DNA of 64,000 nt, taken from positions 1 to 64,000 of the forward strand of contig JAAPAO010000027.1 in NCBI GenBank assembly GCA_013115145.1. The letters run 5' to 3'. Each line of letters begins with the position of its first letter. The stretch's first letter is position 1. Shown one piece after another: positions 41,460-50,334 of the stretch. The DNA comes from Perkinsus chesapeaki. Its lineage: Eukaryota; Perkinsozoa; Perkinsida; Perkinsidae. The notes below the pieces were generated by a model. The model searched no databases and had not been told where the DNA came from. It saw only the letters and a program-made list of their open reading frames with translations. A program made the position numbers and the translations under genes.

Positions 41460-42601
41460 ATGCTGAAGTTCAAGATTCCTACGTTTGCCTATCAGAAGGT
41501 TATCGGGGTTAATAACGACGTGCTCCAGAGGATCGGTCGAGATACTCGTTCACAGATTGTAAGCCAGATGATCACTAGGGCCGAAACGAATTTCGTGGCG
41601 CGCGAACTAGTGTGTGTAGCTCTTCATTTACCAGCGATGGAAGAGAACAAATATTCCGGTACTTTTTTTTCTTGCAGAGTGAGCTCTCTGGGAGGGATGA
41701 AGTTGGTCAGGCTACACTGTTGATTGAAGCACCCTCACAGACAGCAGTCGATGTAAGCTGCTGAGGACGCAGGTTCGATTCCTAGCGCCGGTATTTTAGT
41801 CCGCTGTTCGCGAGCTTGAAGACGTTATTTTCACCTGCGAGAAGCCCATCCCGGGCCCGGGGGAGTCTCAGGAATTTTTGCCGATGAACGCCGCGGACGC
41901 TGCGAAGGTGAGGAGGTCGGCGGGAGAAAGGGGACAGATTTTGTGTCGGTCAGATGGAAGGTTATAGGAGTTCGGTGATTGATGAGCTGAAGAAGCGTAG
42001 TGGGTGCCGCATGGAGATCACGCTGGCTCGACCTGACGCAGACGCCGATGACAATATGCTTACGATTGTTGGCAGTGCCGAACAGGTGGGGAGAATATTA
42101 GCTTCGCTCCGCTAGGGATTTTGATCGGGATTGGGGGCCATTTGGTAGGGATCTGTTTGCTAATCATATCAATAATAATAATACGGAGCTTATGTACAAG
42201 GTGGCGTAGGGTGGTCGAATACGAAGGGATGGGCTCGACGTGGTCTAATAACACATTTACCGTGAAAATTATATAGTCGGGAACAAACATTGGGTTACAC
42301 ATTTACTCCGGGTTAGATGGTTACTTCTTCTGCACAGTGATTGATAATTTCTAGGTTAAAATCGGCATGATGTTGGCATCTCAAGTCCTATCTGGTCAAC
42401 TAGACAGTCAGTCCATCGAAAGCAGATTTAAGGAGGCCCACGCAGTTGCAGGTGGAACGGCCCGCGCCCGTGCTGCTCCAGCGGCTGGGCAATCGACGCC
42501 TCAGGACAACGTGAGCTGCTTCCGTGATTCCTTGAGAACGTCGGCTTTTCTTCCAGGCTGCCCGGCGACCATCGATGGGCCATCGCGCATCTCCCTACTA
42601 G
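41460..42601 (+). CDS. KH-domain protein, copy 2 (degenerate KH loops)
   Basis: Six exons (41460-41558, 41678-41752, 41800-41907, 41954-42085, 42355-42510, 42557-42601) join to 204 residues. The order follows copy 1: a KH1-like start (FAYQKVIGVNNDVLQRIGRD), a linker with VRELEDVIFTCEKPIPGPGE, and a second block (SSVIDELKKRSGCRMEI) that shares DELKKRSGCRM with copy 1. Neither GxxG loop is canonical: GVNN stands in KH1 and the second is lost (AADAAKMEGYRSS). There is no Gly-rich tail; the end is KIGMMLASQVLSGQLDSQSI, then an Ala/Arg-rich stretch. It lies 55 bp downstream of copy 1 and is evidently a tandem duplicate. Loss of GxxG usually weakens nucleic-acid binding, so it may act through protein contacts. 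Confidence 0.7.
41753..41799 (+). repeat. tRNA T-arm-like sequence inside a 47-nt intron
   Basis: Intron 2 of KH copy 2 contains gcaggttcgattcctagcgc, with a perfect B-box core ggttcgattcc at 41772-41782. Only the 3' half of a tRNA-like element fits in this intron. Confidence 0.45.
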
Positions 42602-42639
42602 AAGCTCTGTTCGAAGTACGTTTTCCATACCCGTATCAT

Positions 42640-42705
42640 AGGTTCTTGTGTGCATCTTATTGGCAGGGGGTGTCGGGTTCGATTCCCAGGCCAGGCACTT
42701 TGAAG
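42640..42705 (+). repeat. tRNA-derived SINE-like remnant
   Basis: A B-box core ggttcgattcc (42676-42686) is followed by caggccaggcacttt. The same order occurs at 47767-47800 (B box, caggg, then taggcacttt), which suggests copies of one SINE family. It lies between KH copy 2 and the pyrophosphatase. Confidence 0.45.
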
Positions 42706-42825
42706 CATATAATCGAATGTTGCTCTGGAAGGTCAATTGACCAAAAGTCGATATCCAGCCCTTTGCCACTTCTTAGCTTCCCCGCCTTTATCTTTCAGCG
42801 ATTGATTCCAATTCACAATTTTTAA

Positions 42826-44382
42826 ATGATGCTCACAGTCGCCTCGACGACAGGGCCATTCCTGAGGTCCCCTTTTACTCGTATCTGGGCTCCAGCGTTT
42901 TCGCGGTGTATCGCTACAGCAGTTGCCACTAGTGCGCCCTTTGCTGGTTACAGTATCAAAACCGAGGGGCAGACACTGACTGACAAGTGCAGAGTTTTCT
43001 TTACCGCAGAACCGTCGGGGAAGGTTATATCCCCCTGGCACGACGTAGGGTGGTAATTAAGCACGCATGCGCACGGTGTAAATCTGGTCCAGATCCCTCT
43101 GTGGACGCGGCCAACGGAGAACTGGAAGGCGATGGGCATGCATTGTAATTATGTAGCTGAGATCTCCCGAGGGACGCGAGCGAAAATGGAGGTCGGTTGA
43201 TCGTTGTTAACTGTTTTGAGGCGATCGATGCGTCCATGTAGGTGGCCACGAAGGAGGCACACAATCCAATACGACAGGACACTCGGAAGGGCAAGCTAAG
43301 GTTCTATGGCAAGGACCCGTGCTTTAATTATGGGCTGCTGCCGCAGGTGGGAAGGGTGGGGCTTGTATAGGGGGGAAATGCTGCGTCATGAGGGGCGGTG
43401 TTGAGTATAGGAGACGCTCTACGACTGTCAGTAGCTGGATCAGTTAGTTGGCTTATGAGAGCCAAGGCTGAATGCTGTACACTCAGTTTGCCGCGCGTCA
43501 CATGTTCGCGCGTGCAGCTGGATACAGCAGAAGGCCCTTGACAGAAACTCCCCTGTAGGGATTTCTAGAAAGAATAGAAAGCCCTATGTTGTGTTGCCAT
43601 TGGACGTCATTCAGCGGCATGTGTTATGCACTCTCGATGCCTTTCGATGGCTCCCTACTGGCAGTCCTCATGGATTAGCTTTGCTGAGCGTGCATCTTTG
43701 AGCGTTCATAATTTTGGTCAGACCTGGGAGGATCCCTCGATCCAGGATCCTGAGACCAAGTTATTCGGGGACCGAGACCCTATGGATCTGGTAGAGCTCA
43801 GCGAGAAGCCTTTACCGACAGGAACTGTTACCGAGGTTAAAGTAGAATCCAAGGCGCCGATTGCGCCGATTGGTAACTGCTGCTCCCCGTGCTGGTAGGT
43901 TCTCGGATGCTTCTGTTTGCTCGATCAGGGTGAGGTTGACTGGAAGGTCCTTGCCATTGACACTGACAATGTAACCTGACATTTTAATGGGGAAATATTA
44001 AGTGGTCATCAGGCTTGGTCCAAGAGACTTGACTCGCTGGCAGATGTGGATGCATATATGCCCGGTCGAGTAGAAGAGATAATGGAATGGTTCTGCACGT
44101 ACAAGGTGGTGGTCAACGCGTACACAGCATTTCTCTTATTAGCTTTGTGTGGGCAGATGCTAGAGGGCAAACCGCGGAACCAAATTGGTTACGGTGGCAA
44201 GGCGCTCTCGCTGGAGAAAGCTCGGGAGATCGTCGTTGCTGCTCACGTAGGAATCAAAGCTCGAGTTAACTTTGCACTTTCCGAATTAGGAGCACTGGAA
44301 GAGTCTGCTCAAGAGCGGCGGCGATGACGACGGGGACTATTGGTTGCCCGAAAGCGTGCAAACTAACAAAAGTGGTTTCTGA
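42826..44382 (+). CDS. PPA: Inorganic pyrophosphatase (family I), probably organellar
   Basis: Eight exons (42826-43044, 43093-43191, 43242-43346, 43722-43841, 43899-43970, 44013-44105, 44157-44246, 44290-44382) join in phase 0 to 296 residues. Family I elements appear in order: SIKTEGQTLTDK...VISPWHD, IPLWTRPTENWKAM, GKLRFYGKDPCFNYGLLPQ, TWEDPSIQDPETKLFGDRDP with the DxDPxD metal-binding signature (DRDPMD), VLGCFCLLDQGEVDWKVLAI, and EHWKSLL. The enzyme hydrolyses pyrophosphate to two phosphates with Mg2+, pulling biosynthetic reactions forward. The first ~45 residues (SPFTRIWAPAFSRCIATAVA) are Arg/Ala/Ser-rich without acidic residues, which suggests a mitochondrial or plastid-type presequence. 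The intron after exon 3 (375 nt) is much longer than the others (42-57 nt). Confidence 0.93.
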
Positions 44383-44527
44383 GTTTCTATAGTAGACTTC
44401 AAGAACAGTGTTTGGAGTATTTAATCCAGCGCTTGTTGTCATTATTTTGGTCAGTTTTTACTCATTATAAACTGGTCTGTATCATCCCCTATTATTACTA
44501 TTAAGGATAATCAAACCTGGCACTAAA

Positions 44528-45655
44528 ATGGCTAGCAGTTTTTCACCTTTCATCGACTTGTGCTCACACGTGCCCCGTGACCGCGAGCACGGTAGCAGCG
44601 TCACTACTTTGACCTCTTCAGAGCACTCGTTACCTCTACAAGAAATTGACCATCAACAACAGCAGGTCGCTCCTTCGCAGGTGGCGCTGCTTTCTGCTCC
44701 TCGCCACTTTGGCCATCATCGTCATAAGTCCCAACCGCTGCCATCAAGGAGTATACCAGAGCTTGCATTCTGCTGCGACATGGAGGAGCTCTTGAGAAGT
44801 GCCGATCTTCTTTACGTATCTGGTCTGGGACCACTTCTACGCATTATACCTATCAAAGGTGGCCGCCCGATCGATTTGGGGTATCTCATGCTTCATCTTG
44901 GGCCCTCACTTAAAAGGATTCTTGTTGTAGCCCACGATTGGTTGCCTCTTAATGGGTCTCATATACAGGTCGACGCCGCCGTGGCTCTGTTTCACTCTGA
45001 GACTGGTCTCGCTCCACCGGATGTCAGTATGATTTCGGAGCTGGCCACGATTAGGCCCTATCGTTTACGCGCCGACGAAGGCCATACAATTGAAATTTTT
45101 GAGTCATTTCACGCCAACGACGGCTCGGCTGGTTGCTGCGGTATCGTCTCATATCCCGAGGTGATGAAAGTCCTACGCGGCGAGAGCAGACATCGCGTAT
45201 TGGTTATTAAGAAGGCGAGTCGTCTTGGCTTAAAGAGCGCTGTCACAATTAAGCATTCTCTCGAGGCCCTTATCGGCATTTCTGGTTCTGTCAAGCACGT
45301 CCTCATGCTACCATCATATTACATGTCACAGAATGGTCTGGACGGTATGAGCGATCTGTACAACTGTATGACTGCCCCCGAAGTGGGCTTTGTCGTTTTT
45401 ACTGATGATTTCTCCCCTCTTAGAGCTTTGGCCCTCACTCAAAAAGGGGAGCTTATAGTCAAGCCAGGTGTGTCTTTGCACTTGGCACTTTATGAGGGTT
45501 GTGAATTTTGTTCGAGAATCGATGAAGGAAGTGAATCTAATAGATTTGGCGGTGGAGGTGGTGGCTGTGGTGGTCTACGCGGCGGTGACGATATCTGTGA
45601 TTTCTCCTTCCTTGGCTTTTCTGCCCACTCTTCCACAGATTCGACTTCCTTGTAA
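44528..45655 (+). CDS. Conserved-looking hypothetical protein, 375 aa
   Basis: An intronless frame from the ATG at 44528. The first ~75 residues are low complexity with a His/Gln cluster (DHQQQQVAPSQ, RHFGHHRHKS). A globular region of about 260 residues follows with alternating beta and alpha character, including ADLLYVSGLGPLLRIIPIKG, HRVLVIKKASRLGLKSAVTI, SVKHVLMLPSYYMSQNGLDG and VGFVVFTDDFSPLRALAL. It ends with a Cys-containing stretch and a Gly run (GGGGGGCGGLRGG). No known motif was recognised. The VKHVLMLPS...VGFVVF pattern is reminiscent of nucleic-acid-binding alpha/beta folds, but that is speculative. Confidence 0.75.
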   Translation: MASSFSPFIDLCSHVPRDREHGSSVTTLTSSEHSLPLQEIDHQQQQVAPSQVALLSAPRHFGHHRHKSQPLPSRSIPELAFCCDMEELLRSADLLYVSGLGPLLRIIPIKGGRPIDLGYLMLHLGPSLKRILVVAHDWLPLNGSHIQVDAAVALFHSETGLAPPDVSMISELATIRPYRLRADEGHTIEIFESFHANDGSAGCCGIVSYPEVMKVLRGESRHRVLVIKKASRLGLKSAVTIKHSLEALIGISGSVKHVLMLPSYYMSQNGLDGMSDLYNCMTAPEVGFVVFTDDFSPLRALALTQKGELIVKPGVSLHLALYEGCEFCSRIDEGSESNRFGGGGGGCGGLRGGDDICDFSFLGFSAHSSTDSTSL

Positions 45656-46579
45656 GTTATGGAGAACCATGCCCTAGATAGTATGGACTCCATAGTAGCA
45701 CCGACGTCAACGCGACAAGTATCTGGGTCTTGATTTCATCGCTTTTACTCTCCGTCATTTTTGCCTGTGCCAAGCAGTAGGATTAGTAATATTTTTTCAT
45801 TGAATATTGATTATAGCTCGAAGAGGTTCCCTTGAAGAGCTCAGAATGGCTTTACTGTTGATGATAGTGTCGTCACTTTTGAGGTTGGTCTTTTTCATAA
45901 AATGACTAGTACTTTTCACGTATACTGGTGGCTTCCTGCTTGTATGGTAACGACGAGATGTGATGCGGCCGGAAGCGACAAAACAACAAGAACTAAGGCA
46001 TCCTGTTTCGACACCACGAACTCCTTGGTCTTGTGTTCTCAAATCAGTTGCAGTTGTGGACGATACATCCCTTTCAACCGTTTGTGAGTCGGCACATTTC
46101 CTGCTTTTCCGGATGGCTGATTTGATCCACACAGTTTGATGCGCCGGAAGTATCCGGTGCGGCCCCAAGCGCTTGTCCGTAAGGCCGCCGCTTTAGTAGA
46201 GTCGCGCCGAACAGGAAAAGGGTTAGTACTACTCGGACGCTCATTCGACTCGATACGTCTCTTGAACATTTCTGAAATCAGAAATCCTGATCCCTCACAC
46301 TGACACTGTTACTAGACTCACTGTTGCCTGACTGTGACGCCAACGGCAGTTTCACAGCCTCCGAAACGTACAGGCCATCCAAGCGGCCTACTCACGCTAC
46401 TTCACAAGTACTCTACTGTGTCGCCGACACCGCCGTTGCACCACCGGCGAGTAGATGGGATTCTGTGACGGACCCCTATCAGGATTCAGTATAATCGTCG
46501 TCCATATTTTAATACCCTTGCTGGTGGTTTGCGTTAAATTTTGATAGTGAAAGTCTTCCACACCTACTCCTGTTGAGCA
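45656..46579. other. Spacer with possible small exons
   Basis: No gene could be assembled. Possible pieces are a signal-peptide-like MALLLMIVSSLLR at 45846-45884 followed by a GTTGGT donor, and a basic stretch (KYPVRPQALVRKAAALVESR) near 46145-46205 after a cacacag acceptor. They do not join convincingly into one protein, so the stretch is left unassigned. Confidence 0.3.
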
Positions 46580-47204
46580 ATGCTGGCGACCTTAGCAGCG
46601 CGGTTGGCCGACGATCTTCACGCTTATATTGATGAGCGTATTCAAGAGATCATCAAGCTTGCCGAGCAGCAAGATAAGCTCATCGCAGATCTCGCTCGGA
46701 AAGCTCGTGAGGATGGAGGAGGCTCCGTGGCCAAGGTGGTCCATCTGTTCCGAGAGCCGCCGTTAGTGTCGGGCAGATGGCTCTTCCCGGCGTCAACAGC
46801 GCTACCTCTCGCGGCTCCATGCGGCGGCGGCCACAACGACGAGATGTAGAACAACAGCAACTGCCGTCATACAAAGATCTCTTGCGTGGTATTCTCGCCG
46901 GCATTGTATTTACTAACGCTTGGTTTATCAGCGATGGGAGGGAGCCCTACCGGTCAAGATTCCGACGCATCCCCGTTGGCCGAAGCCAAAGCAGAGTTCA
47001 CGCCCCTCCGCCCGTACTCGAAGCGTAGTCGAATATCTCAAGCCAGGAAGTAAGCGGGGAAGTTAGTCGCTTTGGTCTTTGCATTGTTGTTTCAGTACAT
47101 CGAGCGTGATCGACCCCCGTTCACCGGAGGTAGCGAAACCGCTGGTATTTGATTGCGATGCGGAAGTGGTCGAAGTCCGAAGCTCACCTGCGCGGTCGAC
47201 GTAA
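46580..47204 (+). CDS. Small coiled-coil/basic hypothetical protein, 163 aa
   Basis: Four exons (46580-46735, 46777-46885, 46932-47049, 47096-47204) join in frame across introns of 41, 46 and 46 nt. The N-terminus is an amphipathic helix (AARLADDLHAYIDERIQEII, then KLAEQQDKLIADLARK). A basic segment (RGSMRRRPQRRDVEQQQ) and a Ser/Pro-rich tail with PYSKRSRISQARNTSSVID follow. The 41-nt intron is among the shortest in the window. The frame would also stay open for a while if this intron were retained. Composition suggests a nuclear protein. No family was recognised. Confidence 0.6.
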
Positions 47205-48658
47205 TGAAATCGTTGGTTCACATGGACGGCTTTCAGTAGACCACAGAAGCCTCCGAAACGACCGAAGATCCCCCTAGGAGGATCTAGCAGCTCGAAATCA
47301 GTAGGCCAATGGTAGCCGATTGAATGCAGTCGACAGCTCAGCCTCTCGAGTCGATCGATGAAAATGCCCCACCGCGGGAGAACGACATCAACACACATCG
47401 AGCAGTGGTGCCGGACCCGACCAGGCCCGAAGAGCGGCCCAACGAGCGGGCAGTGGTAGGATTCGGTACTTAGCACTCGTGTTCATCTAGATGTGTTTCG
47501 TGGAATGGGCGTGTCTTGAAGAAAATGGTATCGCAAGTGTTTCCAGTTGTCATACCGTTTTCACTCGTCACCTTGAGCCTGTTATGAAGGCCGCTGGGGA
47601 ATACGGGGAATATGGGGAATGATATTTTCTGATAATTTATAATAACACATTACTGAGGTATCCACAATCACCAGTTTTATAGCGTTGCTGTTCAGGTGAG
47701 GGGGCGGGATGCCCGGCAGCAGCTAGATGGTTACGCTTGTCCTCAATGTACGGCTTTCTATTCAGCAGCCGGGTTCGATCCCCAGGGTAGGCACTTTTCC
47801 TCCCCCTGTTTAGTTGTTTTCCAGGTAACGCCTGCACTCACGGATCCAGCGAGGCGATCAATGCAGCGAGCCGGCATCGATACTATAAGCCGCCGACCAG
47901 TACCCCGTCCGGATTTTGGGACATTTGGTCCTTCCCGCCGTCCCCTGAAGGGCGCCGATCCAGTCTGGGCAACACTCCTGTAACATGAGAACAACCACAG
48001 CATGGTTTACATCTTCATTTGGTGTTGTGTTTCGGCCAGTGTCCCGTAGAACGCTCTTCGAGCAAAGTAGGGTAAGTGGAAACTCAAAGGACGGCCAACT
48101 ACGACATACGGTACACGGTATAGCTACGGTATATCGTTTAACCAAAGATTTGTTGAAACGCAAATCAAGGAGCATCCCGTCAACTGGACGGTCATTTACA
48201 GCGTTGAAATGGATGCTCATTTATCGTAGTGTGTGCCTACTAACCTACCCATCAGGACAAAGGGCAAGTGACAACGAGTGTCCTGTCCAAAAGATGCTGT
48301 ACAAGATTATGTGCTCAAACCTTGGAACACTCTCAAGAGGAAGCGGAATACCGCATGGAATAGAACGGTGGAAGGAAAGGTGGTTGAGAGATGCTTTTGA
48401 TCGGTTATAACAATTACCACTCACGACCTACACGTGCTTATGGCAATCAAATGTTGGGATCTGACTGGCAGAATCCAACTTCGAAAAAAACATATCCTTT
48501 GATCCTTTGTGAGTTTCGCCGAGGTAATATCGTACAATGATTAAAGATCCGTCCAACTAAAGCTCGTTGAGGAGACTAACGGATAACGCAATATTTGGTG
48601 TATAGTCAGGATACCAGAAGTGATGATGATGCTAGTATTAATACAGGTTAACAATGAC
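47205..48658. other. Unresolved stretch with a SINE-like element and one possible gene
   Basis: A plus-strand frame at 47985-48410 (142 codons, ATG start, basic, ending ERWKERWLRDAFDRL) might be real, and 47830-47980 contains a Pro/Arg-rich coding-like block (RRPVPRPDFGTFGPSRRPLK). The minus strand over 47063-47476 and 47858-48220 is also open. Strand preference cannot be decided by eye. The stretch also carries the tRNA-like element at 47700-47800. Confidence 0.3.
47700..47800 (+). repeat. tRNA-derived SINE-like element
   Basis: A sequence with tRNA gene promoter order: ctagatggttacgcttgtcc resembles an A box/D arm (47723-47742), and gccgggttcgatccccaggg contains a B box (core ggttcgatccc 47772-47782). 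The following taggcacttt matches the copy at 42690-42700. Length and order fit a tRNA-derived SINE head. Confidence 0.5.
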
Positions 48659-49915
48659 TTAGTAGAGTTTGCAGCACTGATTGTTCTTCTTGGCAGTCCG
48701 ATAAAATTGGTATCTAAGAGCCAATGTCAACATACTTCACTGCGCCACAATATTATTACGATGTGTTGCTGAGGTCATTCGACTTCTGCATAAGGCTGTC
48801 CAGTGTTTCTCCTCTGCGCAGAACGTCATCCATACCTGTCAAACAAAAGGCTCCTTCAGTTTTCACAGAGCACCTAGTGCGAAAATGTAAACGAAAGTCT
48901 AAGCGAAATCATAACACGGAAACATAGGAAAGATAACGCGGTCTCAACGAACGGACGTACGAAAAATAAGATCCATCGGGAAATAGTTCCTCCCCATAGG
49001 TTGCTATGTATTTCAGTTCACACAGTGAAACCGGCAAACCCCGAAAGTGTCGCACTCCTTAAAACGTATAAAAATGAGAATCCCGCACCAGTCGCACCAT
49101 CCAACACTGCAGTATTCCTTTCAACTTCAGATTATCTCAAACATGTCCTCCACCGCAAGCGTGTGAACTAGCTGTGAGTACTTCCGCAACGGGAATTGAG
49201 AAACAAATATTCGGGCTCCCAGAGTCCTATGCTCCTCCCATCTCCGATACCCCTCGGTGGCATTACTTTTGATGACAACTCCCTTAACATCATCCAATTC
49301 CTTTTGAATCTGTGCAATCTTATCCGCCTGGCTGGGGTCCTGGAACTTCTCCATAAGCTCATCCCCCTCGGGATAATCAATACTAAAAGCCAGATACCAC
49401 CAATGATGAGCCATGGAGATCCTCACTTGGTATCTTTCTTAACATTACTCCACTCCGAGACCGGGTGCTTGGCCTCAAACCCGCGCATCAACTGGAGAAG
49501 GATAATACCAGAGATGTTGAAGAAGCCGTAGTACCTCGCTGATGAATGCGAATGCAACTCGCATGGGGTACTCTCCATCGGTAAGGCACGCAGCTCCGAG
49601 CCCATCAGGGGCGACGTACCTAATTCGCCACGTAACTCTATTGAAGCGGCATACTATTACACATGGCATTTGCCAATGTTTTGTTCGAACTGAACACTTT
49701 GTCTTTGGCCCTTTGCCGTCCGTGACACTATAGCTCGGGCGTGGAACTTAATGAACTCCTTCACAGTCTTCCGCTGGAAGTATCTGTGGCACCATTATGA
49801 TCACTCAGACGTATTAAGCGAAGGCCTACGATATTTTATGAAGGTCGTAAAATGTGGCTATCTCGGTAGCCTTGTCTGGCTCGTACTTGTACAGAATGCA
49901 GGCTAAAATTTGCAT
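48659..49915 (-). CDS. YKT6: R-SNARE YKT6
   Basis: Seven exons on the minus strand (49915-49830, 49783-49661, 49619-49535, 49491-49427, 49382-49267, 48835-48760, 48713-48659) join to 201 residues, matching the ~198 of known YKT6. The longin domain reads MQILACILYKYEPDKATEIA, KTVKEFIKFHARAIVSRTAK, QSVQFEQNIGKCHVYVAPDG, TDGEYPMRVAFAF. The SNARE motif includes DPSQADKIAQIQKELDDVK, the zero-layer arginine in RRGETLDSLMQKSNDLSNTS, and KNNQCCKLY at the end. YKT6 is a lipid-anchored SNARE used in ER-Golgi, endosomal and vacuolar/autophagic fusion. The CCKLY terminus has the CCaaX arrangement (palmitoylation plus prenylation) with an unusual final Tyr. The intron before exon 6 is 431 nt; the others are 35-47 nt. 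Confidence 0.95.
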
Positions 49916-50334
49916 TATATCTCACCAGTAGCAATAAGGAATAAAAATACCGCTACAACAGGAACGTCCCTCAGAAAGCCCTCACCCCGATTCCCACTAA
50001 ATGCCGTGATCATAACGTAAGTCAATTCCCCTCGACTTGTGTCAACAAGAGTCTCCAGCCGCCGAAGGGTTCGGAAATAGCGCTCGCCCAGAGTCGGCGG
50101 AAGATACATTTGTGAAGTGGTTTGGTATCGTTATGGTCACCGTGGGATCTCAGACAATCCTCTCCGGGTCGAAGGCCGTCGCAGAAGCGTAAGCTCTTGT
50201 TTACTTATTATTTCTGACAATTTTATCAGCTGAGACTTTAAAACTTATCACAGCGGCCTGTCTGGTTGCATTTCCTCGACCCAAGTATTCTTCCGATGGC
50301 TCTGCCATCACTTAGCCTTACGTCGGAGTAAACT
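49916..50334. other. Divergent spacer between YKT6 and the acidic-protein gene
   Basis: No supported exon. The stretch lies between two divergently transcribed genes and should contain both promoters. An open minus-strand frame at 49915-50109 contains a hydrophobic stretch (VPVVAVFLFLIATGEI) but overlaps the YKT6 leader and has no splice link. Confidence 0.4.
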
